The position numbers and the translations under genes were made by a program. Source: Bactrocera neohumeralis (Eukaryota > Arthropoda > Insecta > Diptera > Tephritidae). Taken from it: a DNA stretch of 64,000 nt. Shown here one piece after another: positions 45,568 to 56,871 of the stretch. A model generated the notes under the pieces. The model searched no databases. It was not told where the DNA came from and was given only the letters and a program-made list of their open reading frames with translations. Every line of letters begins with the position of its first letter. The first letter of the stretch is position 1. Where the stretch lies: the NCBI RefSeq assembly GCF_024586455.1, contig NC_065922.1, forward strand, positions 36,700,089-36,764,088, read 5' to 3'.

Positions 45568-46298
45568 TTAAGGGGGTATTCTTGTCTAGGATTTTGAAAA
45601 AATCGATTTTTTTTTGCATATCTTGAAAGTTTAGAGTTTCAAAAATATGGCCTTGGAAGGATTCTTCAAAATTCGACTTATTTTCGGAGATACAGCCGAT
45701 TTTGTGACGTGGCGTCCGTGTTCACTAGAATTGTCTCCTAAACTTTAAACGCGTTTTTCTCAAAACTGACTTTTTCGGAACGATACCCACGATTTCTCAG
45801 GTTCTACTGGACCGATTTACTTGAAATTTTTATAGAGTCTTCTTTATAGGCATGTCTATGGTTGGAACTAGCCCCATCCCCAAATTTTATTTTTTATTAT
45901 TTTTAAAAAATTCGAAATAGTCAGAAAAAGTGATCCAAAAAAACTTTTTTTTTCAGACAGTCGCCATTTTGTGAAAAAAATTTTTCCCACTTTTCCGTAG
46001 TTCCGGCCATTGCGACATTATTCTAGATTAATAATCTTTTTTTTTGGTTTCAGATAACTAGGAGGGTTGAAATCATGGGTATGGTCACGTGGAAATTTTT
46101 AGAGACCTCCCACTTCGTCAGCTCATAATTTTTGAAATTTTTTACTTTTTTTAGTTTTTAATTTTTTTCTGTACTCTTCTGAAATTAACAAATAACTAAT
46201 AAAAAAATGGATCATGAAAATATTAATTGCCTTGTTTTTACCACACTTTAAAAATCAGGTAATTTTTTTCATGCTTCTAGACCAGAATACCCCCTTAA
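45568..46298. mobile_element. TTAA-flanked miniature element with inverted ends
   Basis: TTAA (45568-45571) is followed by GGGGGTATTCTTGTCTAG, and the right end is CTAGACCAGAATACCCCC then TTAA (46295-46298). The ends are inverted copies over about 19 bp with one mismatch (T/G). TTAA duplication plus terminal inverted repeats indicate a piggyBac-type miniature element. The 723-bp interior is AT-rich with long A and T runs and no reading frame. It would have depended on a transposase encoded elsewhere. Good ends suggest it is younger than the LINE debris. Confidence 0.8.
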
Positions 46299-46399
46299 GT
46301 AGACACACACATACATACATACATACACACAAGCGCTTGGCCGCAAGTGCGTTTCACGTGCCAACTAAGCGGCATAAATCTCATACATATGCAATTTAC

Positions 46400-46540
46400 G
46401 AGCTCACTCGGCCGTACGCGCGCAACGGAAAACGCGGCAATCGCGACGGCTCAAGAGCGCTGCGCGGCGAAATTATTGTCTCGAAATTAAAAGTGGAAAC
46501 GGCGAAAAGTACTAAGTAAAAGTGGAAAAGAATAAGCAAG
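46400..46540 (+). promoter_or_regulatory. Candidate 5' UTR-like GC-rich patch
   Basis: A GC- and CG-rich block (46405-46470) grades into AAATTAAAAGTGGAAAC and AAAAGTGGAAAAG sequence. That composition is common in fly 5' leaders. No TATA box or consensus initiator/DPE pair could be fitted. Very tentative. Confidence 0.15.
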
Positions 46541-46704
46541 TGTGTGAAATTAAATGCAATAATAATAAAGTGAATGCGTATATACGTATGAGTGTGTGTG
46601 TGTGAATGTGTTTGCTTTGCTTGCAGCATATTTCAAGGCGCTATAAAGTAAGCATAAGAATTCGTATTAATTTAAGTAGCACCGCAACATGTGTAGCTTA
46701 AAAC

Positions 46705-46735
46705 CCACACACACACACACACACACGCACACATA
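46705..46735. repeat. (CA)n microsatellite
   Basis: A CA run of about thirteen units with one CG interruption. Confidence 0.9.
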
Positions 46736-47830
46736 AGCGCTCGAAAAAATACGCATGAGATAAGTTTGGTGTATGGAAGTGTGCAAGTGTGTGTGCATGG
46801 GCGCGGCTCATAAAAATTCAAATTAACTCGCTGCTGGCGCGCGCACAGCTGTTTCCGTCTCAGATCGAAATTTCTTTATGCGCTCTTAAATATTTTAATT
46901 TCGCTAAGATTTTTATTGCCCACACACACACATGCGTACACATACATATACATTTGGCTTTGTTTTTAATACATTTTCGTTTTAAATTCGGCACACATGT
47001 CGCCGCTTGTGTTCGCGCTATTTGCTCATTTGCGCTGATTTTTAAAAGCTTCGGAAGCTCGGAAGTGCCGACGCCATTTTTCACCTATACAAATTTATAC
47101 ATAGCATATTTGTGTGTGTGTGTGGTTATTTATGTGTGGGATGGTATGTGACTGTAGGCGTGTGCTGCGCCAAGTTGTGGGTGCACTTGCCGGCTTAAGA
47201 TTAAAATATTTTATTTTCGCTCATTTGAAGTCATCAAAGCACCAAGGCCTTACCCGTACCGCGCGCTCCATCGGAATGGTAAACATTTTTAGTGTGGTTT
47301 GCGCAAATGTATGCTTTCCAGATCTGCTTTGCGTTCAGCCTTCCTCTCCTTCTACTTCCCCTACTCGTCCTTCTCATTCTAATTCATCTCCTTCTTCTCA
47401 TACTTCTTCTTTTTCTCCACTCCATTTGCAATATCCATTTTGCATTTGTGTTTATTTACCAGCTTGATTTGCTTGCCACACCAAAGTCAAACACAAATCA
47501 CTATTTCTCAAGTGCTGCGCTGGAGTGGCGCATATATTTCTCTCAAAGCGTGCACTTCACATGTTGGCATTTTTGCATTCGATTTGCATTTTTCACTATT
47601 CAAGCAACTAAATTGTGTTTGAATTTGGCTCTTCATGCCCCTGCATCATGCAAATGCTTATTTGCTCGCGAAAGCACTATGCGCCGTTATGGGAAACGGC
47701 TAACGAAGTCAAAGTCAACTTTTAGTTGCGCTCAAATTTGGAAAAGTGCATACAAGTGCACTTTGGCCGAAGCTGTTTCACTCGACCACGAAGGGCGGGC
47801 AGCTACAGAACAGTGCATATATCACATATA

Positions 47831-49250
47831 ACGGATGATCCAAGAAGAGGTACTTTTTTCAATAGCCTCCTTTTTGACAGATCGTGTCAAGCTTATGGTC
47901 AACATAATCGGCCTACTGAGTGCAGTATTCGCACCCCCATCACCCATTTTGAGAGCCAGCATTAATTATTGGATGATATTCGACCGTAGCAGAGAGTGTA
48001 CACAAGGACCGTGGAAAGTCGATTCGGCGCCGTTTGTAGCAAGTAAGGACTGATATATGGAACGACTTGGCGCATTTTACATCGAGATCTTCAATTGAAA
48101 GTGTACAAAATATGTATAGCTTGTGCAAGAACTAAAGCCGTTCGACCTTCCCAAGCGACATCGCTTCAAACTATGGGCTCTTGAAAAGTTCCAAGATTAT
48201 CCGACGTTTTCGAGCGAAATTTTGTTCAGCGATGAGGCTCATATCTGGCTTAAGGAAGATTTTTTTGTGAGGGAAAGAAATAAACGAAATTTCTAGGGTT
48301 TATGTTTATATATTTAAACATCATCCGACAATTTTTTGGAAACAAAATCTTTGATATTCTGTCTTTTGGATGCATCTCGCATACAGGTCGCAATTTCTAT
48401 CGGAAACAGAAAATATTCATATTTGCTAATAATTTATCTTCTAGTTAAACTAAGAAAATTCCAAAAAATGTGTATATCTGCTAGACGCTCGGTCACTATT
48501 TCCCTTCTAGCTTCGACAATATTTTGAATTCCCATCTATAACTTTGGGCACATATTCTTAGATAATTTTTAAAGAGATTTAAGCAACAAAAATCGATTTT
48601 TTGAAGCTTCTCAAGCAGGCTCTCCCCTTAATGGATCTGTAAACAAAGCAAAATTGCCGGAAATAGGACGAAAATCCATTTAAAGAGATTCAAGAGCTAC
48701 CATTTGATCCAGAAAAAGCAACGGTTTGGAGTGTTTTGTGGTCGGTGGAATCATCGGTCCATATTTCTTCAAAAATGATGTCGATGAGAACGTAACAGTT
48801 AATGGCGACTGTTATTACGAAATGATAACCGACTATTTGATGTCTGAAATTGAAGCTCGTGATCTCAGCGACATTTGTTTTCAAGAAGACGGCGCCACTT
48901 TCCACACAAAGTCTCAAGATTGAGAGAAAACTTTGATGAGCAGATAATTTCAAGTTATGGGCTGGTCGATTGGCCACCAATATCGTGTGGTATCACACCG
49001 TTAGACTTTTTCCTGTGGGGAAATGTGAAGTTTAAAGTATATGCGGATAATTCCGTGTCGATTCAGGACTTGGAACGAGTCAACGAAAACTGGACTCAAT
49101 GGATGGACTACCTGAAACGTCGCCGCGGCCAACATTTGAAAAAGATAATTTTCCAAAAATTAACGCCCGAGAATGTTCTTTCGAATAAGTCCCCATTCAA
49201 TTTGAAGTTTCTGTATTTTTCTTTAAAAATGTAAGGAATCCCGGAATGAA
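47831..49250 (+). pseudogene. DD41D mariner carrying a nested insertion
   Basis: Plus strand, starting at ACGGATGATCCAAGAAGAGG just after TA (47829-47830). The 5' third is reduced. Then LVQELKPFDLPKRHRFKLWA and FSSEILFSDEAHIWL (first Asp, codon 48231-48233) are clear. The frame is then broken by the TTAA element. It resumes at LNGSVNK with a small shift: QELPFDPEKATVW, VGGIIGPYFFKNDVDENVTV, ITDYLMSEIEARDLSDICFQ and EDGATFH (second Asp, 48888-48890). DEQIISSYGLVDWPPISC and GITPLDFFLWG (third Asp, 49004-49006) follow, then RRRGQHLKKIIF. All three acidic residues are still present, unlike the other two copies, but frameshifts (about 10 nt lost between the last two) kill it. Confidence 0.88.
48250..48631. 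mobile_element. TTAA-flanked element inserted in the mariner
   Basis: TTAA at 48250-48253 and again at 48628-48631 bracket 374 bp of AT-rich non-coding DNA (left inner end GGAAGATTTTTTTGTG, right inner end GGCTCTCCCC). Removing the insert and one TTAA gives TGG-CTT-AAT-GG, reading W-L-N-G. That is what the mariners at 19.1 kb and 62.35 kb encode without interruption. Long terminal inverted repeats are not evident. The precise TTAA duplication points to piggyBac-type movement. Confidence 0.85.
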
Positions 49251-52200
49251 TTATATTATTAGTGATCCGAATGCAGATATTAGTTGGACAGTAACAGCGC
49301 TAGCCAGGTTAAACATTTTTTGAAAAAATCTGCCTCATAACTGTTTGAAATGAAGTTAACGAAAAGTTATATTCTTTGCGAGACTATATTGGCTATGCTA
49401 ATCTACACAACTGTGCGGCTTTAGGATTAGAAACCGCCATATTAGATAACACGGTAAAAGCTTTGTCAATGGTATTTGAGACCAATTTCATATTACATGC
49501 AGCTAAGAATAGGGATTGGTTAACTATTAGAAGAACAACAATGAAATGAAATCACATCTAACTAGCTGCAATGCCCCAATACTGCATTAAAAATGCTTAA
49601 GAAAGAGGAATATATGGACTCAGCTCATTATTTCATGCTACTGTTTTGGTGGGAATTGACCTTTGAATAAACGGGTGGACTCACTTTCCAAAATAACGCA
49701 ATTTGCGTTGACCAAATCGAGCTCACTCCTCCCAGCTTTAACCCAGTGCTGGCAATAAAGTTCATTAACCTGTTTTGAGACTGCATTTCCAGCCAATTTT
49801 ACACGTCGAATGTCATTGTTTACAAATATTAAATGCATATTCGGTCTGTATTAGGATTTTTGTATGATTCGGATATACATAGTATATTTTCGATAACATA
49901 AGGGTTACACTTCGACTAGTTAGTTCTTGAGAGATTAAAATACATAATCATATAAGCAATCTTTGGGTGCCATTGTGCTAAAATTTGCCATCTCACATAC
50001 AGCTTCTAATTCGAATAATCTTCGTTTAACTCAAACTACAGAGCTTGCTCTGTCTCATTTGAAACTGATTGAGAGCATCTATCTCTTTCTTAGAAAGCAT
50101 TTATCTCGCCTAAGTTTTTTGTATTGAGTTTAAGTAGTTATGTACTAACCCTTTAAGGAAGCTAAGATTATTGTGGTTTATACCAGTTTATGCCAAAATT
50201 CAACAAAAAACCATAGAAGCTGACAAACACTTTAAGCTCAATGAGAGTATACTAATATTCTATCACTTTGCGTCTAATCCTTTTCAAGCATACGCCAGAG
50301 GCTTGAAATTTATTGATTTGTGTGTGGCGCGAAAAGTTCAGTTGAGCCTAAAAACTTTGCTGCGCTTTGGTATGGTATAATCAAAAATTAGGCCAGGAAG
50401 TGTTGCAAGTTTTTGTTATAAAAAAAAATATATATATATTTGCCACAAGTTTGATGTCTGCACAGTGGTGATTTTCTGTTGTTTAAGTGTGTATTTCTTT
50501 GCTCACTTTTGTTTTGTATGTCTGTCTGTCTTTTGTTTGACGTAAAAGTTTTTAATTTTTATTATTAACTACCAAACTTGCGTGCAATCAGCAGGGACGG
50601 GGGGGCCAGGGTGGCGGCGCTGCCGAAGAAAGTTTTAAAGTAAAGTTTTCGACTTGTTTGGGTGAGTTTTGGCGGACGAGACTGGCGTTAACTAAACTTT
50701 CGCAGCTATTGTGTGCCGCCGCCGCCGCAGCCGCTGTGGGTTAATGCATAGAAAATGGGCGGGGCTGTAGGCAAATTAAGTTTTCAAGGTCATGTGCGTA
50801 GCGCCGCCAACCGCAGCAGGCGGCGGCAAAAGTCATAAATGTGTGAAAGTTTTGCGCTTTAAAGCGAGCGCCAAGCAAAAAAAAATACATAAAACAAAAA
50901 TCGAAATAAAAAAAAATTAAAATACAAAATAAAAAAGTTCAAATCAGAAAAAAAAGTTGGTGCAAGAGTGTCAGAAAGAGAGAGAGAGAGAAAGAGCTTG
51001 GCACACCAAAGGGTTAAATAAGTTCACACTTAATTTTTATGAAAAAATTCCTCATATATGTATATATGATTGTGAGTGAGATTTTTGCACCGCTGCACGA
51101 AATAGAGATGTTAATGAAGCAATGCGGAAACGAAATTTAAAACAAATTAAGTGCAAACCGAAAGCAATTTTACGCTATACTCCGACTTTTTTTTATAACC
51201 CGGCTGATAAAAGGTGCGGCTTTAGCTATTAGGCAACACCACTTAAGCCAAATAATGCAATCAAGTCGGAAGTGTATGCATATATATAATCGTTTTTTAT
51301 ATAATATATGTAAAAATGAAAATAAAGCGCTTAAAAAGTCGCAAAAAGCTCCACACTTTTGCGGGCATATGTTGATCTTTCCTATGTAATTTTGCATTAA
51401 AATCTGTTTGCGCGGCATTGCCACTTTCAACTTTGCTCCAACAAATGCAAATTTAAATAAAAACACACACATACACATAGAAAGCAGAGGTAAATACATT
51501 AGACCTTAGTCTACGGCGGTTTTTTGCCACTCACAATCATTTCCGTAGCATATGTGCAGGCGCTACACGGACGCAAGCATGCAAGCAGCAGCAAAAAAAC
51601 CAACAGCTCACTGCTAAAGGGCAGCAGCGTACGGCCACATACGTCAAGTTGCGCTTCCGGACCGTAAAAACCGGCTCAGCCATTTTCCTAGCTGACCTGT
51701 CCGCCAGCACACGCACATCCCATGATGGGACACTCAGTCATGAAAGCAATACACCATTACTACGTCTCTCGCTTTATCTCTCTCTCTCTCCCACTCCCTC
51801 TCGCACTCACACTCTCTGCATTCGTTAGCCACAATGCGAAGTGCAAATGTAAGCGTCAACGCGGTCGCACTGACCAAATTAAGACCGCCCGCAGCGTAGT
51901 CCATCTCCACTCTAACTTCTACTCCACGCCTGCCTCGGTTGTCATGTGTGTGGTCTTGTCCACTGCTTTGCCCTTTTTTTTCAGACCGTCCGTTGTACTT
52001 CTGTGTCTTTCATTCATTATCAGTTGAAGTCTGTGTAAATCTGCGTGCAAAAAAGTTGGACTGCATCCACAAGTCGGACCTTTGCCACGGTTGTGTGGGT
52101 TGTGTTTGGGGAGGTGTATGTCCCGTATGGAGCGCATACAGCAAATGAGCAACTCTGCCATGTATTCTTTTTTACAACAAGTTAAGTTCGTTCATTTGTA

Positions 52201-52569
52201 CTTGTTGTTTGCCATTCCATTACGTGATTACTAATGTTGATGGTGATTTTCAATTTTCATTCGGTAACTACTTAGCAATGATTTGAAGTGCTGAACAGCT
52301 TTCTGCTTTTGTTGATATTGAAATTTTAGTGAAATTGCTGACGCTTTGTTTAGATTGCTGTACTAATTGGTAATTAAACATTTGAATTTAATTAAAATGC
52401 TAAAAAAAGTATTAAAATTTTATGATCGTTGGAAGTCGAGCACGTTAAGCCAAAAAGAAATAATATGCTTTTTGGTTAATTCGTTTTTTTTTTTTTTTTG
52501 ATTTTTCACTCGATCATAAGCGTGTTGGGAACTTTTCGAATAGTTTATATATTTGTTCCGAGATTGTAA
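49251..52569. other. Long intergenic stretch
   Basis: 50590-50900 is GC-rich with GCC/GCG runs (CCGCCGCCGCCGCAGCCG at about 50717) and a GGGCGGGG box at about 50758. 51760-51830 is CT-rich. No coding feature is trusted. Frames at 51170-52160 are of biased composition. Confidence 0.4.
51777..51820. repeat. (CT)n-rich microsatellite
   Basis: TCTCTCTCTCTC followed by imperfect CT/CA sequence. Confidence 0.8.
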
Positions 52570-52800
52570 CGTTTTCATTGACTATTTATACCATATCACG
52601 AATTTCCTGGAGATATCTAGTCAAATAAAAATGTTTTCCTTACAAGGGGCTTGATTTTGATCCATCAGTTTGTATGGCAGCTATATGGCATAGTATATAG
52701 TATAGTCCAATCTGAAAATACGCTCAGAGAAAACAGCTGCTTTGGAAGAAAAGGACGTGTGAAAAACATCAGATCGATATCTAAAACTAAGTGATTATTT
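52570..52800 (-). mobile_element. INE-1-like fragment, antisense
   Basis: Read on the minus strand it aligns block by block with the inner part of the 8.3-kb element: GATATCGATCTGA, CGTCCTTTTCTTCCAA, AGCTGCCATACAAACTGA and TTTGACTAGATATCTCCAGG. Both ends are missing. Confidence 0.65.
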
Positions 52801-53256
52801 AATGTTAAGTTAGACAAAAGTACGAACGTTCATGGCTGGGCCGCCAGTGCAGAAAGAAGGTCAACACAAAAGAACTAATGTACCGGTTTTGGACCGATTA
52901 CTTTTTCGAAGCATTTATGTATACATTTTATAAGGTCTCAAACATTTTCTTCTGGAAAATGAAAAGTATATTTCAAAGTGGTTCAAAAATAATCTTTAAA
53001 AAGGCAAATCGCTTAGTTTTTGAACAAACATTGAAGCAAAGAGACGTTTCAATTTCAGAAATGCTACTTGAACGCTTCCTCTTAGCATCGGATTGTGACA
53101 AGGTAGGAAAAATGGATACATTACAACAACTCTAAAGGCAAACAATTAAGGGACTTCTAAGTTCGGCTGTAAATGAAAATTGTATACTTTTGCAACTTGC
53201 AAAGCATTAATTCAGCAAACTTTTATCCGGCTACCGAGATTTGAATACTGTAAAAT

Positions 53257-53512
53257 AAAAAAATCAGTTAGAATTTGAAATTGTGTTATATAAGAAGTAG
53301 ATATGGTTGTTTGACTTTATTTTTTCGTTTCCCATTTTTGCAATTTAATTCAGGAATGTCGGACCGAGAGCACCTACCGAATTTGGATTGAAATCGGTCA
53401 AATTTGGTCGAAGATATGGGGCAGTCGTCGCCGTTATATATAACCCTATATCGACCAGTAGTCCGCCGTTATCTCGGCGGTAAAAAATCAGTTAGAATTT
53501 GAAATTGTGTTA
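53257..53512. repeat. 31-bp direct repeat, 225 bp apart
   Basis: AAATCAGTTAGAATTTGAAA plus its flanks occur at 53257-53287 and 53482-53512, identical or nearly so. Confidence 0.85.
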
Positions 53513-54603
53513 CATATGTCTAAATTTTATTTATAAATGTATCTCTGGCACTTTTGGTTATTACTTAAAACAAAACTGTTGGTGGGGTTAAAATCCAGTT
53601 ATAGTGGAGAAAGAAGATGTTGGTGGGTTAAAATTTTCCAACCATTTCCAATTTGGGGGGAGTTTATGAGTCTATAGGGATTTTGGTCGTGGCAAACTAT
53701 TTGCCTGAGTGAATATTTTAATACCATAATTTTTTATATGTATTAAATGTATTGAGCTGGACAGATGGACAGACAGAAAGTCACTTTAAAATATTATTTA
53801 TATTTTTTATTCAACCATAGATGCCCCTCCTTTCTTCGTTAATAGTACCCTAAATTCACCAACTACATCCTTGTATCTTATTGTGGAGTTTTGGTTAGAG
53901 AACTTTTATATGATTTCGATCAGTGGCATTTTGTGGGCGAACACAGTGATCATGTTTGGTTTCCCATGTAAGTCGATTCAAATCGTTGCATGTACAGTCG
54001 AGGCTTGTTCTGTACAATTACAACACAACTCAGTTGGTACATTCCAGTGTTTTTATTGCAAAAATATGTCTGCAAGTGTTAAAAAAGAAAAGGATTCATG
54101 AAGATATCTTTGTAGCTGCAAATGGGAAGCCATTTTCGTAAGATGGCATCTAACATACAGATGCTTCATAAGAAAAACCCAAGAAATTCAACTCGACAGT
54201 GATCTTAACATATATACACAGAACAACTCATTTTTTGATCCATGCGTTAGTTTTTCCAACTCTTCGCTAGCTTCGCGTTTAAAATATTATCAAAAGCGCA
54301 CTTTTCACTGCAGGTAATATAATAGTAGATAAACGCAACAGCCTTTTCTACTACCAAACATTTTTAAAAAATGACAACTAGGTTTTCTTAAAAATCTTAT
54401 GTCAAATCAATGCGTTTATCATATAAGCCCAAATAAATGCTCAAAGTCATTATTACTATATATGATGCAAGTAATGCTACTCTCTGTATTTGGCAGTGTG
54501 GAATACACACTAAATTAAAAGCTTCCTAAAACGGTTTATGGCTTGGCTTGAAACCATTAATAAATCTGCATGCTTTAAACAACTCAAAATAGACAGCGGT
54601 TGA

Positions 54604-55034
54604 TGATTGAACTGACTAAACTCGAGGCAATAATTTTCCATCATAACGATATTCGCGCCTCATATCTCAAGAGCCTTCAAAAACTATGTAGAAAATATAA
54701 ATTTTCCTCAGCACATAGCATTACCGCTTCTGACTACCATTTGTTATGGATGGTTCAAATCAGAACAGGATCTAAAAAATTGGCTTAACTGATTCTTGAA
54801 TGCCAAGTTGGCGAAGTTCTTTTCGGATGGAGACAACAAACCACAAGAAAGGTGGGAAAATGTTATAGCCTCAGATGGGCAATAATGTAAGTGTGAATAA
54901 TAGTAATAAAAGTAGTTTGAATAAGTTAAGGTAAGAGCTTCCATATATGGTAATAAGGAATGCCACCGACAACAACTTATCAGATTAAAGATTGAATGAC
55001 TAGACCCGAGGCAATAATTTTCCATCATGACGAC
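54604..55034. repeat. 46-bp direct repeat, 385 bp apart
   Basis: GAGGCAATAATTTTCCATCA with similar flanks at 54604-54650 and 54989-55034. About 85 percent identical by eye. Confidence 0.8.
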
Positions 55035-55259
55035 GAATATTTCATATATAGACTCGAAGGCTACTGATCCAATAATTACCTTTGGGGTAAAATGAGAGCA
55101 TTTCATACTACAATCCGATCCCAGGGTATAAGTTAGGCATATATAAATTTTTTGTATACTAAGCAAGGACAATGTAATAAAATGGATACCTAACGAATAA
55201 GATATGGTAAAGCTGAAACTATCACAATGATCTGGCTTTTAGGAATGGCTTCCGGAAGG

Positions 55260-56210
55260 TAATTGGGAAGTCTATAGTGTGCACATTTTAGGAAAGAGCT
55301 GCCACTTGCTCATAAGTACTAGAAAAGTGCAAAAAGTATATCTCTCACCATAAGGGATTATGAGATTCATTCACATCCACAACTTAAGTATACGGGAGTA
55401 ATAATAGACTCAAGGCTCAAATTTAAGGATCACCTGGAATACATTGTAGGTAAAGCGAATAAAATCCTAAACGACTTATCAAGAATAATGGTAAATAAAG
55501 GTGGATTTCAGCCGTCGACTTTTACTCGCAAAGGTAATGAGATCGGTTGTTTTATATGCGGCTCCGATATGGATCCAGACGCTAGGCATTAAAGCATGTG
55601 TTAGACAAATAAGTACAGTGCACAGGCTGTGGGCATTAAGAGTTATCAGTGCTTTCTGAACAATAATAAGAATAGCCAGTATGATGTCCACTGACATCCA
55701 GTGTGAGAATTGTGAGCGAGCATACAAGTTATCAGAGCCGTCTATCGGAACCAAAAGAGAAAAGAGAGTCAAAAGCTTAACAATATAACAGCGGCGGTGG
55801 CAAACCTCATTCAAAGGACGGTGAATCCATCGACTGATACCGAACATCCATGCGTGGATGGACAGATAACGTAGGCAACTGGATTTCCACCTAGCCCAAG
55901 TTCTAAGGGGACATGGGTTACCTGTACGAAGTTCAGCCCGACATTAGTCTGAATTGTCCGACGTGTTCCGAGTGCTTTGAAGACTCTGAGCATGTTTGCT
56001 TTTATTGCCCTCGCATTTTAAGTACAAGGGACAAGATTAAAACTACATTCTTTGGTAGTTGTACGGTGGACAATTTGACCACACTCATATATCAGTCCAC
56101 TGACAACTGGAAAGCTGTCAGCAAAGCGGCAGCCTCAATCATGACAAAACTGAGACTAATAGAGCAGATTACGCGTCCGTCAGTCCGTGCCAATGGGGGG
56201 ACTTAAATGT
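55260..56210 (+). pseudogene. R1-like LINE, RT thumb to C-terminus
   Basis: Plus strand. HPQLKYTGVIIDSRLKFKDH then LEYIVGKANKILNDLSRIMV, matching the R1 block KYLGV-x-D-x-L-F-x-H-L-EY. AAVANLIQRTVNP and a GTWVTCTKFSP-type tract follow. The C-terminal zinc motif is NCPTCSECFEDSEHVCFYCP (C-x2-C-x10-H-x4-C) in a frame open from 55913 to 56206, ending KAAASIMTKLRLIEQI. Between 55500 and 55900 there are many frameshifts. The catalytic YADD part is upstream and absent. The order and zinc finger are typical of R1-clade elements. Confidence 0.82.
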
Positions 56211-56598
56211 CTCATCACTCCCACGAAGTAATACTTAATTAGGTGCTTCCGTGGCAGAGTCTGGAGTCGGGAGTATGTTAGGTTTAGCGTATTGAAGTTC
56301 CGCACTCCAGCTTTTTATGCTTCCCCTACTTAAAAGAGAGAGTTGCAGCTTATTGACTGCAGGGTCTAGTGACTTTGTGGTATCAATACACAGAATACCG
56401 TATAATATACTTTTAGGCAATAAAACCGCGTTCGAAATATTACGGGCACATTTAAGGTCACGTAAAATCATCTAAGATACATTTAAAGAGCTGCAACTAC
56501 TTTAGCATAATTTATATGTTACCAAATCGTCATCGAAATTGCAAAATCCTTTCAAATGTATTGCAATTAAAAATGTATAACCACTTTAATAATTTAAA

Positions 56599-56871
56599 AT
56601 GCTTAAATCCAGCAATCTCGCTGCTGCTGAGCGTCATAATTTCTCAGCTAATGCGTTAGGTTGTGGCGCTAAGAAGGAGATGGAGAAGCAGAAGAAGAGG
56701 TGGGTATACGAAATTCACGCAAAGCTCCAGCGATTACAACAATTGTGTGGCAATGAGCGCCGAGAAATCAAACCAACGGTACTACGTCACCCCAACCAGC
56801 TTGAAGTGGCAAGTATTGAGCTCGCCATTAACCCGGTCGCTGTTACAGCTGCGTTATGCGTGAATTATTAA
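56599..56871 (+). CDS. Possible 90-residue small ORF of unknown function
   Basis: ATG start in the context AAAATGC. The product is charged and helix-prone: a basic Lys/Glu middle KKEMEKQKKRWVYEIHAKLQ and a hydrophobic C-terminus EVASIELAINPVAVTAALCV. There is no family I know, no signal peptide and no cysteine motif. The stop (TAA, 56869-56871) is followed at once by AATAAA. Another frame overlaps on the same strand. At this length a chance frame is likely. I list it only because the start and polyadenylation-like signal frame it neatly. Confidence 0.15.
   Translation: MLKSSNLAAAERHNFSANALGCGAKKEMEKQKKRWVYEIHAKLQRLQQLCGNERREIKPTVLRHPNQLEVASIELAINPVAVTAALCVNY

Larger units (their letters stand above)
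46299..47828. other. Intergenic DNA, several microsatellites
   Basis: ACAT/ACAC repeats at 46303-46332, GT at 46590-46605 and CA at 46705-46735. The 179-codon frame at 47292-47831 and others around it come from CTT/TCC-rich sequence and have no start context or domain. Octamers ATTTGCAT (47582-47589) and ATGCAAAT (47648-47655) lie 58 bp apart. Confidence 0.4.
52801..55259. other. Unassigned stretch with small duplications
   Basis: 53140-53210 carries CTAAGTTCGGCTGTAAATGA and TTTTGCAACTTGCAAAG, like the repeat join at 18.98 kb. Near 53757 GGACAGATGGACAGACAG recalls the GTCT-rich part of INE-1-like repeats in antisense. Two direct-repeat pairs are listed separately. Frames at 53871-54101 and 54744-55172 show no known domain. 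Confidence 0.4.

Noticed and set aside
45541..46310. AGTAGACACAC on both sides of the 45.57-kb element as a longer target duplication
   Set aside because: The left copy is 27 bp away from the element while the right one abuts it, so it is not a target-site duplication. CA-rich DNA makes it likely by chance.
47292..47831. 179-codon frame, the longest in the window
   Set aside because: CTT/TCC-rich simple sequence gives Leu runs. There is no domain, no start context, competing frames overlap, and it runs into a mariner terminus.
54744..55172. 142-codon minus-strand frame
   Set aside because: Tyr/Ser-rich text without known motifs. It overlaps a direct repeat and adjoins the R1-like relic. No exon signals.
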